Of a stretch of 64,000 nt of DNA, positions 42,681 through 54,700 are shown in pieces; position 1 is the stretch's first letter, and each line of letters begins with the position of its first letter. The notes beneath the pieces were generated by a model, which saw only the letters and a list, made by a program, of their open reading frames with translations, had not been told where the DNA came from and searched no databases. A program made the position numbers and the translations under genes. Source of the stretch: Bacterioplanoides sp. SCSIO 12839 (GTDB lineage Bacteria; Pseudomonadota; Gammaproteobacteria; Pseudomonadales; Oceanobacteraceae); the NCBI RefSeq assembly GCF_024397975.1, contig NZ_CP073745.1, forward strand, positions 3,560,501-3,624,500, written 5' to 3'.

Positions 42681-44132
42681 TTAACCCAGCTCAGAAAGTT
42701 TCTTCTTCAGAACTTCCATCACCACCTGCGGGTTAACACCTTTCGCCGCTTTACGGGTGGCACCAATAAATGGCCCCATCGCTTTGCCGCGTTTTTCTTC
42801 TGGTGTGGCCAGGTAGGTTTCAACCAACTTAGCGTTATCCGCTAAGACTTGTTCTACAATGGCTTCGATCGCGCCAGTATCAGACACCTGTTTCAGGCCC
42901 AGAGAATCCACCAACGCATCAACGTTGTCGCCCTTGCCTTCAAGCAGCGCATTAAAGACTTCTTTCGCGCCACCGTTATTCAGGGTGTTGTCTTTAATCA
43001 GCACCAGAATACGACCCAGCTGTTCTGCATTAACTGCCAGCTCAGTGATACCAATTTCTAAACGGTTCAGTGCCGCCGATACATCGGCCTGCACCCAATT
43101 GGCTGCCAGCTTATAGTCGTTAGCGATTTTCGCCGCGTCTTCGAAGTAGTGAGCCAGGTCGCGGTTAGACGCAATTACTGCCGCGTCAGTTGCGCTTAAG
43201 CCGTGGTCTTTAACAAAGCGTGCGCGCTTGGCATCCGGCAATTCCGGCAGTGTTTCGCGAACCGCTTCGATGTAGTTATCGTCGATAATAACCGGCAATA
43301 AATCCGGGCACGGGAAATAACGGTAGTCGTTCGCCACTTCTTTCGAGCGCATAGAACGGGTTTCGTTTTTATCGGCATCGTACAGACGCGTTTCCTGAAC
43401 GATCACACCGCCGTCTTCCAGTACGTCCATCTGACGTTCGATTTCAACTTCAATCGCACGCTCAACGTTACGGAAAGAGTTCACGTTTTTAATTTCAGTA
43501 CGGGTACCGAATTCTTCCTGACCTTTCGGACGCAGAGACACGTTACAGTCACAACGCATAGAGCCCTGGGACAGATCACCGTCACACACGCCTAAGTAGG
43601 TCACGATGCTGTGCATTTTACGGAAATACGCAGCAGCTTCTTTGGCGGAACGTAATTCCGGCTCAGAAACAATTTCAATTAATGGCGTACCGGCACGGTT
43701 TAAATCGATACCCGAAAATCCGTCGAAACCTTCGTGTACAGATTTACCGGCATCTTCTTCCAAGTGGGCACGGGTTACATTAATGCGACGCGTCTCGCCG
43801 TCATCCAGTTCAATATCGATATGGCCCATGCCTACGATTGGATGATGCAGCTGAGTGGTCTGGTAACCTTTTGGTGAATCCGGGTAGAAATAATTTTTAC
43901 GGTCGAACACGGATTTTTTACCAATCTCCGCATCAATCGCTAAACCGAATTTCACCGCCATACGCAGTGCTTCTTCGTTAAATACCGGTAAAACACCCGG
44001 TAAACCCAGATCAACAGCGTTAGCCTGAGTATTGGCTTCGGCACCATAAGCGGTGCTGGAGCCCGAGAAAATTTTGGATTTGGTCGACAGCTGAGCGTGA
44101 ATCTCAAGGCCGATCACTACTTCCCATTCCAT
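42681..44132 (-). CDS. gatB: aspartyl/glutamyl-tRNA amidotransferase subunit B
   Basis: The GatCAB complex corrects Glu-tRNA(Gln) and Asp-tRNA(Asn) to the amides. Subunit B phosphorylates the misacylated end and binds the t[16 protein letters not shown] opens the protein, [17 protein letters not shown] marks the catalytic cradle, and the C-terminal YqeY-like domain ends the 483-aa chain. AAGGAG lies before the ATG. Last gene of gatC-gatA-gatB, 12 nt after gatA. Its presence implies an indirect route for Gln- or Asn-tRNA. Confidence 0.97.
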   Translation of the reverse strand: MEWEVVIGLEIHAQLSTKSKIFSGSSTAYGAEANTQANAVDLGLPGVLPVFNEEALRMAVKFGLAIDAEIGKKSVFDRKNYFYPDSPKGYQTTQLHHPIVGMGHIDIELDDGETRRINVTRAHLEEDAGKSVHEGFDGFSGIDLNRAGTPLIEIVSEPELRSAKEAAAYFRKMHSIVTYLGVCDGDLSQGSMRCDCNVSLRPKGQEEFGTRTEIKNVNSFRNVERAIEVEIERQMDVLEDGGVIVQETRLYDADKNETRSMRSKEVANDYRYFPCPDLLPVIIDDNYIEAVRETLPELPDAKRARFVKDHGLSATDAAVIASNRDLAHYFEDAAKIANDYKLAANWVQADVSAALNRLEIGITELAVNAEQLGRILVLIKDNTLNNGGAKEVFNALLEGKGDNVDALVDSLGLKQVSDTGAIEAIVEQVLADNAKLVETYLATPEEKRGKAMGPFIGATRKAAKGVNPQVVMEVLKKKLSELG

Positions 44133-44144
44133 AATGATTGCTCC

Positions 44145-45611
44145 TTAAATGCCAGCCGGTGTTTTTAAATGCCAGTCGGTTGCTTGCTGGAATTTATGAC
44201 CAGCATTTAACAGACGGGCTTCGTCGAAATAGTTACCAATTAACTGCAAGCCAACAGGTAGATCCTTTCCACCTTCAACACCCACCTGACCACATGGAAT
44301 CGACATACCAGGCAAGCCTGCCAGGTTTAATGCGATGGTGAAAATATCTTCCAGGTACATAGCCACCGGATCATCACCTTTTTCACCGGCTTTAAATGCA
44401 GGTGTTGGTGTTACCGGGCTCATGATCATGTCGACGTCTTTAAAGGCTTCAACGAAGTCGTTTTTAATTAAACGACGAACCTGTTGTGCTTTTTTGTAGT
44501 AAGCGTCGTAGAAACCCGCCGACAGCGCATAAGTACCGACCATGATGCGGCGCTTAACTTCGTCACCAAAACCTTCGCCACGGGAGCGAACGTACAGATC
44601 GTTAATGTCTTTTGGATCTTCACAACGGTAACCAAAACGAACGCCGTCCATACGCGACAGGTTGGCCGAACATTCTGCCGGAGCAACGATGTAATACGCC
44701 GGAACCGCCAGATGGGTATTTGGCAAAGAAATCTCTTTAACCTTCACGCCCTGGTTTTCGTATTCTTTAATGGCGTTCATTACCTGCTGCTGCATTTCCG
44801 GCGATAAATCATCGCGGAAATATTCAGTCGGCAGACCAACCGTCATACCTTCTAACGAATCATTCAGCGTGGCGGTGTAATCCGGAATTTCATGATCAAC
44901 ACAGGTCGAATCTTTTGTATCGTAGCTCGCCATTACGTTCATCATCATGGCGGAATCTTCGGCAGTACGGGTCATGGTTCCGGCCTGATCCAGACTGGAA
45001 GCAAACGCAATCATGCCGTAACGGGAAACACGGCCATAAGTTGGCTTCAGACCAGTAATGCCGCACAGCGCTGCTGGCTGACGAATAGAACCACCGGTAT
45101 CGGTTGCCGTAGCACCCGGAACTAAACGTGCAGCAACCGCTGCCGCCGAACCACCGGAAGAACCACCTGGAACACGATCAGTATCCCACGGGTTTTTCAC
45201 CGCCCCGTAATACGAGCTTTCGTTGGATGAACCCATGGCGAATTCATCCATGTTGGTTTTACCCAAACACACCGCACCGGCTTTATTAAAGTTGTCGGCC
45301 ACGGTGGAATCGTATGGCGCTTCAAAGTTGCTCAGCATTTTCGAGGCACAGGTGGTTAACACACCTTCGGTACAGAAAATATCTTTATGAGCCATGGGTA
45401 CACCGGTCCAGGCTTCGGCGTTACCCGCTGCGCGACGTTCGTCGGCGGCTTTGGCTTGTGCCAGTGCCTGCTCTTCGGTGATGGTAATAAAGCTGTTGTA
45501 GTCGCCGTCTTTATCTTTAATACGGCCTAATAAATCCTGAGTGATTTCAACACTGGAATATTCACCAGCCGCTAACTCGCGGGAAATCTCAGCAATTGTT
45601 TTGTTATGCAT
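44145..45611 (-). CDS. gatA: aspartyl/glutamyl-tRNA amidotransferase subunit A
   Basis: The amidase subunit that releases ammonia from glutamine for GatB. It has the amidase signature with the Ser-cisSer-Lys triad: lysine in PMAHKDIF, serines in [13 protein letters not shown] and [15 protein letters not shown]. 488 aa, normal length. Lies between gatC (21 nt upstream) and gatB. Confidence 0.97.
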   Translation of the reverse strand: MHNKTIAEISRELAAGEYSSVEITQDLLGRIKDKDGDYNSFITITEEQALAQAKAADERRAAGNAEAWTGVPMAHKDIFCTEGVLTTCASKMLSNFEAPYDSTVADNFNKAGAVCLGKTNMDEFAMGSSNESSYYGAVKNPWDTDRVPGGSSGGSAAAVAARLVPGATATDTGGSIRQPAALCGITGLKPTYGRVSRYGMIAFASSLDQAGTMTRTAEDSAMMMNVMASYDTKDSTCVDHEIPDYTATLNDSLEGMTVGLPTEYFRDDLSPEMQQQVMNAIKEYENQGVKVKEISLPNTHLAVPAYYIVAPAECSANLSRMDGVRFGYRCEDPKDINDLYVRSRGEGFGDEVKRRIMVGTYALSAGFYDAYYKKAQQVRRLIKNDFVEAFKDVDMIMSPVTPTPAFKAGEKGDDPVAMYLEDIFTIALNLAGLPGMSIPCGQVGVEGGKDLPVGLQLIGNYFDEARLLNAGHKFQQATDWHLKTPAGI

Positions 45612-45632
45612 GTCTCAATATTCCTTCGCTGA

Positions 45633-45920
45633 TCATTCAACCACTTTAGGGACGATGTAGTGGCCTTCAGCCACTTGTGGTGCGACTTTCTGGAAGCGCT
45701 CGCGTTCATTGGTTTCGGTCACGACGTCTGCACGCAGGCGTTGAACGGCATCCAGTGGGTGAGCCATCGGCTCAACATCTGAGGTGTCGACGGCAGCTAA
45801 CTGGTCTACCAAATCGAGAATATTGCTCAGGTTTTTTTGATAATCACTGATTTGTGCTTCATCAATCTGCAAGCGCGACAACGCAGCGATATCGCGAATC
45901 TGATCCTGATCCAGAGCCAT
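45633..45920 (-). CDS. gatC: aspartyl/glutamyl-tRNA amidotransferase subunit C
   Basis: The small 95-aa subunit that wraps GatA and links it to GatB. IRDIAALSRLQI, LVDQLAAVDTSDVEPMAHP and the C-terminal APQVAEGHYIVPKVVE are family features. First gene of the gatCAB operon, divergent from mreB. Confidence 0.95.
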   Translation of the reverse strand: MALDQDQIRDIAALSRLQIDEAQISDYQKNLSNILDLVDQLAAVDTSDVEPMAHPLDAVQRLRADVVTETNERERFQKVAPQVAEGHYIVPKVVE

Positions 45921-46059
45921 ACGGGTACTCCCATAAAATAAGGCGATAGCAATAGGTTTGAAATTTTGTTGTCCTGCGCAAAATCAACTGAATACACAAG
46001 CTGCTCAAATCAATCACAGGACGACATAAAGAAAGCCGTGAAGCCTAGCACAAATCCCT

Positions 46060-47204
<1,145 letters not shown>

Positions 47205-47223
47205 TCGACACCGGTTCAGCCCC

Positions 47224-47254
47224 AAAAAAGCGGAGTTTTATGCTCCGCTTTTTT
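47224..47254 (+). terminator. terminator of mreB
   Basis: AAAAAAGCGGAG and CTCCGCTTTTTT form a 12-bp stem with a 7-nt loop, 19 nt after the mreB stop. Confidence 0.92.
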
Positions 47255-47297
47255 GTATCTGATTCCCCCGTTCCAACCAATAAGCGAGGCACAACAA

Positions 47298-48179
47298 ATG
47301 ACCATTCGGGTATTAATTATTGGCTGTGGTGATGTCGGCAGCGAATGTGGCAAACAGCTTTTGAGTAAGCAAAACCCGAACTTCGAAATCATAGGTGTGC
47401 GTCGTAACAGCGACAAATTGCCCCAAACCTTTACCCGAATCAGTGCCGACTTTACCGATGCCGAAAACTTTATCGGTACCATCAAACAACAACCGGCGGA
47501 CTATGTGATTTACAGCGCTGCCGCCAGCCAACACAATGAAGCTGGTTACCGCAGCGCTTATGTCGAGGGTTTAAACAACACCTTAAGTGCGATTGCTCAC
47601 TGGCCTCAGCCACCCAAGCACATCTTTTTCACCTCCAGCACCGGGGTGTATCACCAGGCTGACCACAGCTGGGTTGATGAAACATCCGCCACCGAACCTA
47701 AACGCTTCAGTGGTGCCATTATGCTGGAAGCAGAACAACGACTGGAAAACAGCGGCATTGCATCATCAGTGGTGCGCTTTTCGGGTATTTATGGGCCGGG
47801 ACGCAATCGCTTAATCAATACCGTAAAAACCGGCAAAGGCGCTCCCGCTGCCCCCATCAGCTACAGCAATCGTATTCACCGCGATGATTGTGCCGGAGTT
47901 TTGGCTCATTTAATTCAGTCAAAACTGGAAGGGAAGTCTCTCGATAACAGGTATCTGGCCAGCGATTGTGAACCCGCGCCATTAGCACAAGTCACAGAAT
48001 GGTTGGCACAACAGCTCAAGACCGAATTAACGGATTTTAGTCTGGGTCGGATGGCGGGCAGCAAACGTTGTAATAACCGCCGCTTATTGGATTCAGGGTA
48101 CTCGTTTAAATACCCTGATTTTCGCAGCGGCTACGCTTCCTTACTCAAAGAGATGCATCGCCGTGAGAATGAGAGTTAA
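47298..48179 (+). CDS. SDR-family NAD(P)-dependent epimerase/reductase (YeeZ-like)
   Basis: A 293-aa atypical short-chain dehydrogenase. The Rossmann loop LIIGCGDVGSECG starts at residue 6, and FFTSSTGVYHQ with VDETSA is typical of the YeeZ-like group. The catalytic Tyr-x-x-x-Lys is not preserved in the classical form. The ATG at 47298 has GAGG upstream. Substrate unknown. It stands between mreB and mreC, behind the mreB terminator. Confidence 0.82.
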   Translation: MTIRVLIIGCGDVGSECGKQLLSKQNPNFEIIGVRRNSDKLPQTFTRISADFTDAENFIGTIKQQPADYVIYSAAASQHNEAGYRSAYVEGLNNTLSAIAHWPQPPKHIFFTSSTGVYHQADHSWVDETSATEPKRFSGAIMLEAEQRLENSGIASSVVRFSGIYGPGRNRLINTVKTGKGAPAAPISYSNRIHRDDCAGVLAHLIQSKLEGKSLDNRYLASDCEPAPLAQVTEWLAQQLKTELTDFSLGRMAGSKRCNNRRLLDSGYSFKYPDFRSGYASLLKEMHRRENES

Positions 48180-48280
48180 CAGTGTCTAAGCGAGTCGGTA
48201 TAGTAGGCCGCTAGCTCTGTTATTTTTATCGTTATTGGCGCATTGCCTGTTTCACCGCGGCACGCCATAAGGAAACTCTT

Positions 48281-49141
48281 ATTAAATCTCAGTTTCAGGT
48301 TCCTCCTGCACAAAGACAGAAAGTGGTCGGCATTGCACTGCTGGCAATGATTCTGATCTGGCTTGATAGCCATGCACCCTGGTTGCAGCCGGTGCGTCAG
48401 GTCAGTGGTTATCTGATTCTGCCTGCACAAAAAGTCGCGGCTGTGCCAGCATCCGTCGCCAACTGGTTTGGTGAATCCGCCGCAACCCACCAGCAGTTGT
48501 TAAGTGACAATAAAAAATTGTCGGCGCGTAATCTGATTCTCGAAACCAAGGCACAACGTCTGGCGTCGCTGGAAGCAGAGAATATTGAGTTACGGGAATT
48601 ATTATCAGCGTCCGAACAAATCGACGACCGCGTATTGGTGTCGGCGTTAATTGCCGTCGACCCGGACCCTTACTCACAACAAGTCATGATCGACAAAGGC
48701 ACCGAAGACGGTGTGTTTATTGGCCAGCCGGTACTGGATGCTTATGGCCTGCTGGGTCAGGTGATTGATGTATTACCGCGCTCCAGCCGGGTATTGATGA
48801 TTGCCGATTCCAACCACGCCATTCCGGTTCAGGTTAATCGCAACGGTGTGCGTGCCATCGCAACAGGCACCGGCAACCTAGATACTCTACAGCTGATTTA
48901 TGTTCCGAACACGGCCGACATTCAGGAAGGCGATTTATTAGTCAGCTCCGGCTTGGGCGGGCGTTATCCTCGCGGTTATCCGGTCGCGACGGTTTCCCGG
49001 GTAGAGAATGTGCCGGGTCAGTCATTCGCTACCGTCAGCGCCACACCCAGTGCTCACCTGGATCGCAGCCGTCATTTGTTATTGGTGTTCCAACAAGGTT
49101 CTGGGCAGGTCCCTCCGGAAAGCCTCTGGAGAGAGAAATAA
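48281..49141 (+). CDS. mreC: rod shape-determining protein MreC
   Basis: Bitopic inner-membrane protein of the elongasome. A membrane helix (VVGIALLAMILIWLDS), a coiled coil (LEAENIELRELL) and the periplasmic beta domain (IDKGTEDGVFIGQPV; GLGGRYPRGYPVATV) are seen. Start: GTG at 48323 has no good ribosome binding site and would remove the cytoplasmic tail. ATT at 48281 has TAAGGA 7 nt upstream and adds IKSQFQVPPAQRQK, which resembles the family N-terminus (IKPLF.. then Q.R). I therefore propose an AUU start; 48323 is the conservative alternative. mreD follows after 3 nt. Confidence 0.88.
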   Translation: MKSQFQVPPAQRQKVVGIALLAMILIWLDSHAPWLQPVRQVSGYLILPAQKVAAVPASVANWFGESAATHQQLLSDNKKLSARNLILETKAQRLASLEAENIELRELLSASEQIDDRVLVSALIAVDPDPYSQQVMIDKGTEDGVFIGQPVLDAYGLLGQVIDVLPRSSRVLMIADSNHAIPVQVNRNGVRAIATGTGNLDTLQLIYVPNTADIQEGDLLVSSGLGGRYPRGYPVATVSRVENVPGQSFATVSATPSAHLDRSRHLLLVFQQGSGQVPPESLWREK

Positions 49142-49144
49142 GTT

Positions 49145-49627
49145 ATGCCTGATTTTCGTACATTACTGGTGTTTGCCAGCACCCTGTTTCTGGCTTTTGT
49201 GCTTGAACGCTTACCGATGCCAGAGATTCTTTCCTGGCTGCAACCGGCCTGGGTGATTCTGGCGGTGACCATTCTGGTATTACGCGCGCCGACCTTATTT
49301 GGCCTGTGGCTGGCGATTCCGCTGGGGCTGATGTTGGATGCCGAGCGCGGCAGTTACCTCGGCCTGCATATTCTGATTATTGCCCTGCATATTTATTTAT
49401 TACAGGTGCTGTATAAACGTATTGTGATGTTCAATTTTATACAACAAATGGCGGTGGTGTTTTTGTTGGTGGTGTTGCAACAAATGCTGACGTATTGGGT
49501 GTTATCGGTTTTAACCAACAGCACCCGCCCGGTTGATCTCTGGTTGCCCGCACTGACATCCGCCATGATGTGGCCCTGGGTTTATGCGCTGGTATCAACA
49601 GCGATGCGCAAAGTCAGTCATCAGTAG
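49145..49627 (+). CDS. mreD: rod shape-determining protein MreD
   Basis: A 160-aa inner-membrane protein with five or six helices and little loop sequence, as in MreD, which links MreC to the wall-synthesis complex. The segment LGLMLDAERGSYLGLHIL is the most conserved part. Identified largely from its position right after mreC and before maf. Confidence 0.92.
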   Translation: MPDFRTLLVFASTLFLAFVLERLPMPEILSWLQPAWVILAVTILVLRAPTLFGLWLAIPLGLMLDAERGSYLGLHILIIALHIYLLQVLYKRIVMFNFIQQMAVVFLLVVLQQMLTYWVLSVLTNSTRPVDLWLPALTSAMMWPWVYALVSTAMRKVSHQ

Positions 49628-49635
49628 GAATCATT

Positions 49636-50226
49636 ATGTTTTATCTGGCGTCTGCCTCACCCCGTCGTAGAGAATTATTAACCCAGATTGGTGTCCAATT
49701 TAAGCTGGCCCCGGTTGATATTGATGAAACGCCCCGGCCAGATGAAGCGGCCAAACGGTATGTTGAGCGTCTGGCGTTGGAAAAAGCCCAAACGGCACTG
49801 GCAAGCCTGAATGACTCTGAAGAAGCCGTCGTACTGGGTTCCGACACCAGCGTGATAATCAACGACGAGATTTTGACCAAGCCCAAAGATGCGGCCGATG
49901 CCAAACGCATGCTGCAACGCTTATCCGGCAATCAGCATCAGGTGTTCACGGCTGTTGCTGTCATCAGCCAACAGCAACAACAGGTCATTAGCGTGGCGAC
50001 CGATGTGATTTTCAGAACGCTGTCGGATGCCGAGATCGACGCGTATATCGCGACAGAAGAGCCGATGGATAAAGCCGGTTCATACGGTATTCAGGGCAAA
50101 GGCGCGATACTGGTGGATCATATCCATGGCAGTTACAGCAATGTGGTGGGGTTACCACTGACGGAAACCGCGGCTCTGTTAAACGATTTTAATATTGAGG
50201 TCTGGTCTGAGGACCAGCAAGGTTAA
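49636..50226 (+). CDS. Maf-family nucleoside triphosphate pyrophosphatase
   Basis: A 196-aa house-cleaning enzyme that hydrolyses dTTP/UTP and modified nucleotides. The N-terminal SASPRRRELL, the middle VLGSDTSVIINDEILTKPKD and MDKAGSYGIQGKGA are the Maf motifs. By position (mreBCD-maf-rng) it corresponds to E. coli YhdE. Start ATG 49636 with TAGGA 7 nt upstream; the frame to 49570 inside mreD is an artefact. Confidence 0.93.
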   Translation: MFYLASASPRRRELLTQIGVQFKLAPVDIDETPRPDEAAKRYVERLALEKAQTALASLNDSEEAVVLGSDTSVIINDEILTKPKDAADAKRMLQRLSGNQHQVFTAVAVISQQQQQVISVATDVIFRTLSDAEIDAYIATEEPMDKAGSYGIQGKGAILVDHIHGSYSNVVGLPLTETAALLNDFNIEVWSEDQQG

Positions 50227-50229
50227 TCC

Positions 50230-51708
50230 ATGAACGCAGAAATTCTGATGAACGTCACCCCGACGGAAACCCGGGTGGCGGTGGTGGAAAACGGTGTGCT
50301 TCAGGAAATTGTGATTGAGCGCGCTAATCACCGTGGCATCGTTGGCAATATCTACAAAGGCAAGGTAGTGCGGGTATTACCCGGCATGCAGGCTGCATTT
50401 GTTGATATTGGCCTGGAACGCGCGGCTTTTATTCATGCCGCCGAAATTGCCAATGGCGACCATAGCCACAGCAGCCATAATTCGGCGAATACCCCGCCGA
50501 TTAATCAGCTGGTGCATCAGGGGCAGTCTCTTGTGGTACAGGTCACTAAAGATCCGATTGGCACCAAAGGCGCGCGTTTAACCACCCAGCTGGCGATTCC
50601 ATCGCGTTATCTGGTGTACATGCCCGGGGCTGATCACGTGGGTGTATCACAGCGCATCGAAGACGATGAAGAGCGCGAACGTCTGAAGGTTCTGGTCAAC
50701 AAATGCATGGAAGAAGAAGGCCTCACCGGAGAAGCCGGCTTTATTCTGCGCACCGCGGCTGACGGCGTGGGTGAAGAAGAAATTCTTGCCGATACCCGTT
50801 ACCTGCGACGCTTATGGCGCAAACTGGAAGAGCGTATCAAAGAGTTCACCCCTCCGGCTCAGATCTATGATGAGCTGCCGTTATCACAGCGTTCGCTGCG
50901 CGATTTTGTTCGCCCGGAAATTGAAAAGATTCTGATCGACTCCCGTGAAACCTCACAAAGCATGGCAAGCTTCACCGAACAGTACATGCCCGAGATTGAG
51001 GAAAAACTGGAATATTACCCCGGCCCTCGTCCCATCTTTGAGCTGAACAGTGTAGAAGACGAAATCCAGCGCGCACTGGAACGTAAAGTGCCGCTGAAGT
51101 CTGGCGGTTATCTGGTCATCGACCAGACCGAAGCCATGACCACCATCGACGTGAATACCGGTGGTTTTGTGGGTCGTCGCAACCTCGAAGAAACCATTTT
51201 CAAAACCAATCTGGAAGCGGCCAATGCCATTGGTCGTCAGGTTCGGTTGCGCAACCTGGGCGGTATCATCATTCTCGACTTTATCGATATGGCCGACTCG
51301 GAGCACCAGCGCCAGGTACTGCGTATGCTGGAGAAGGTGTTGGAAAAAGATCACGCCAAAACCAAAATCAGCGGCGTATCCGGTTTAGGGTTAGTGGAAA
51401 TGACGCGAAAGCGTACCCGCGAAAGCCTCGAACAAATGTTGATGGAACCGTGCAAAGCCTGTGATGGCCGCGGCTCGGTGAAAACCGCCGAAACCATTTG
51501 TTATGAAATCTTCCGCGAAATTCTGCGTGAAGAACGGGCCTATCAGGCTGGCACCTATCTGGTACTGGCCAACCAGCAGGTGGTGGATCGTTTATTGGAT
51601 GAAGACTCCGATGGCCTCGCCGATCTGGAAGCCTTTATTGGTAAAGCCATCAAACTACAGGTCGAGGCGTTATACAGCCAGGACCAGTACGACATCATTC
51701 TGCAGTAA
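50230..51708 (+). CDS. rng: ribonuclease G
   Basis: Endoribonuclease of the RNase E/G family that matures the 5' end of 16S rRNA and cleaves some mRNAs. The S1 domain (GNIYKGKVVRVLPGMQAAFVD) is near the start, the DNase I-like catalytic domain has TTIDVNTGG with metal-binding aspartates and IIILDFIDM, and the Zn-link CKACDGRG follows. At 492 aa it lacks the long C-terminal scaffold of RNase E. Starts 3 nt after maf. Confidence 0.96.
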   Translation: MNAEILMNVTPTETRVAVVENGVLQEIVIERANHRGIVGNIYKGKVVRVLPGMQAAFVDIGLERAAFIHAAEIANGDHSHSSHNSANTPPINQLVHQGQSLVVQVTKDPIGTKGARLTTQLAIPSRYLVYMPGADHVGVSQRIEDDEERERLKVLVNKCMEEEGLTGEAGFILRTAADGVGEEEILADTRYLRRLWRKLEERIKEFTPPAQIYDELPLSQRSLRDFVRPEIEKILIDSRETSQSMASFTEQYMPEIEEKLEYYPGPRPIFELNSVEDEIQRALERKVPLKSGGYLVIDQTEAMTTIDVNTGGFVGRRNLEETIFKTNLEAANAIGRQVRLRNLGGIIILDFIDMADSEHQRQVLRMLEKVLEKDHAKTKISGVSGLGLVEMTRKRTRESLEQMLMEPCKACDGRGSVKTAETICYEIFREILREERAYQAGTYLVLANQQVVDRLLDEDSDGLADLEAFIGKAIKLQVEALYSQDQYDIILQ

Positions 51709-51722
51709 GGTTACGTCGTTTT

Positions 51723-54700
51723 ATGATGCGCTGGTTTTCTCAAATCTGGACGCAGCTGTGGATTACATTAGTGGTCGCGGTTGTCAGCCTGGCGCTGTAC
51801 ACCAGTCTCGGGCGCCAGCTGATTCCGCTGATTGAAAGTCTGCAGCCGGATATCGAGCAACAAATCAGTCAGGCGTTACAGCAGCCAGTGTCGATTGGTC
51901 GCTTCAAAGGTGACTGGCGAATTCTGTCGCCCATTGTATTGATTCACGATGTCACCCTGGGAGACCCCGATACCGGCCTGAAGATTGGTAAAGTCGAAGC
52001 CGAGCTGGATATCAGTGCAAGCTTATTCCACCAGCAACCAGTGTTTAAACGCATTCTGATTGCCGATGTCAGCGGCCATATCACCCAGCAACAGAAACGT
52101 CAGTGGCAAATTGCCGAGGGCTGGCAAATTGAACTGCCTGACAAAGCGAGCACCAATGACACGGCCGCATCTCCTGATTCGGCCGGTCAGCCTGAAGCGG
52201 ATAACACGTCTCAACGCCCGGCCTGGCTGGCCTTTCTCGAACTGCAGCAAGCCATTGTTCTGCAGGATTGGCGACTCACCCATGATGGTCTGGAGTTTGA
52301 TGACCAACTGGAAATTCGTGAGCTGGTCTGGCGTAACCGCGCCAACAGCCGGGCTCTGGAAGGTCAGGTTGCCTGGGGCCTGGAAGAAATGGCGAACATT
52401 TCCGTGCGCGCCACCTTACAAGGCCAGATCTGGCCCATCCGCCAACAACAGGGCGAGTTTTATCTGGCGGTTGACCCACAAAGCTGGAGTCGCTGGATTC
52501 CGGGTAACCCGGAGGATTCCTTCCACATCAATCAGCTGATTGCTGGCTTTAAAGGTTGGGGAACCATTGGTGCCGGCCGCCTCAACAGCCTGTATGGCAA
52601 CCTTGATGTCATGTCATTGGATCTGGCAACGCCCAACAAGCCAATGACTCTTACCAATGGCCAAATCACGATGCGGGCGGAGCGCCAGCGCGACGACTGG
52701 CATATGCGTGTTTCACCTCAGTTTGAACAAGCATTGCCCCTGACAGAATTCAGCCTCAGCGGTATTCCACTGGGGACGGGGAAAGCCCAACAACACGCCT
52801 GGCAACTGGGTATTCCTGAATTAAATGTGGCGGCTTTATCCGGCTTTATTCAGGATTACGGCCTGCTGGCTGAGCGTCATATGAAGTACGTGCGCAATCT
52901 TGAGCCCAGCGGTATCGCTCGCCATACCCGTCTGTCTTTGATTGCGCCTGAGCTGGATCAGCACGGCAAAAAACTCAACCCACAAGCCGATTGGAGGTTC
53001 GCACTGGCAACCGACCTGGATGAGGTCAGTAGCCTTGCTTACAAAGGCATTCCGGCCATGTCCGATATTACTGCCAGCCTGTTGATGACCCCCAGTGCCG
53101 GTAAAGTCAGCATCAACGACGGTGAACACGGCCTGTTTCTCGAAGGTATTTACGCAGAGCCATGGCGCCTGACGGACTCAAAGGGGGCGTTTTACTGGCA
53201 GATTGCTCCTGAGCATTTCCGTCTGCAGCTGAAAGATATGCAGGCGCGGTTAAACGATGTTGGGCTGACCATTGATGTTGGTTTACGCCTGCCGCGGACG
53301 GATAGTGATGTAGAGCCGAACACCTCGGTATTAATGGCCTTTGAGCGGGCCCCTGCCGCCATGACCCAGATGTTGGTGCCGGATTTACTGGATGAATCCA
53401 TTACCAGCTGGATTGATAACAGCATCCTCGACGGCGACTTCCGTAACGGCGTGTTTGCACTGAATGGCCGCCTGGGAAAACAGCCACCGTCCAACAGCAA
53501 CAGTATTCAACTGTACATGGATGTTGCTGATGCCCGGCTGCGCTATTTACAGGACTGGCCAGAAGTCACAGACCTGAATGGCCGTATGTTACTGGATTCA
53601 CCATCGATGGACGTCTGGGTCGACAGCGGTAAAACGTTGGGCGGAAGCTTTGTTGATCACAGTGCCCGGGTAAAATTACGTTCGAACAGCGCCAAAGACG
53701 GTACAACCAACACTGTTTTACAGGTGTCGGGCAAACTGGCAGGCAGCAGCGATCAGGCGTTACGCTATTTCACCGAAACCCCGCTGCAACAACTGGTACA
53801 AAACGGCTTCGATCAATGGCAGGCCACCGGCCCCATCACCGCCAGTATGCTGATGCAAATTCCCTTAGGCCAAGAAAAAGGTCAAAAAGAAAGTGAGGAA
53901 GGCGCAGCGCCGGATATCAAGCTCGATGTTGCTCTGCGTGATAACACGCTGCGCATCGGCGAAGTGAATCTCGACCTGAAACAGCTGAATGGCGCACTGC
54001 GTTTTGATAGTGATATCGGTATTTTATCCGACAGCATCAGCGGCTCTGTGATGGGCGGCTCATTCGCCGGCAACATACAGTCAGTGCAAAATGGTAATGG
54101 CTTTGATATTCACCTGAACGCGAAAGGTGACGCACAGTGGGCAGCCTTCAAACAATGGATGCCGTTGTTTCTGCTGGATCCGATTGATGGCGACATGCGC
54201 TACAAAGCATCGCTGGATATTCTGCCCAAGCCCCGCGGCGGCACCACCTTTAAGCTGAATACCGACTTAGCCGGCACTGAAATTCAGCTACCCACCCCAC
54301 TGGGGAAAACCGCCGAGCAAAAACGTTCGCTGGCATTGTCAGTCAAACCCGGCAGTGATTTACGGATCAACCTGAATTATGACGGCTTATTGAAGTCTGC
54401 CTTAGCCTTGCACGATGGCGAACTTGAGCGCGGCCAGGTTTATATTGGCGGTGGCGATCCGTTTTTACCCAGCGATAAAGGTGTCAGCCTGCGTGGTCAT
54501 ATTCCTCAACAGGTGAACGCTGAAAAATGGTGGGGCATCTGGCAGCAACTGAATCAATTGCTGGAGCAACACGAGCAAGAGGTTGCAGCGCAACATGCTA
54601 CCAACAAGCCTGGTAGCACATCTGGGAAAACCAAAGACACTGAGAACCCTCTCACCCATATTGATCTTCAATTAGGTGGTGTTGATGCCTGGGGGGTGAC

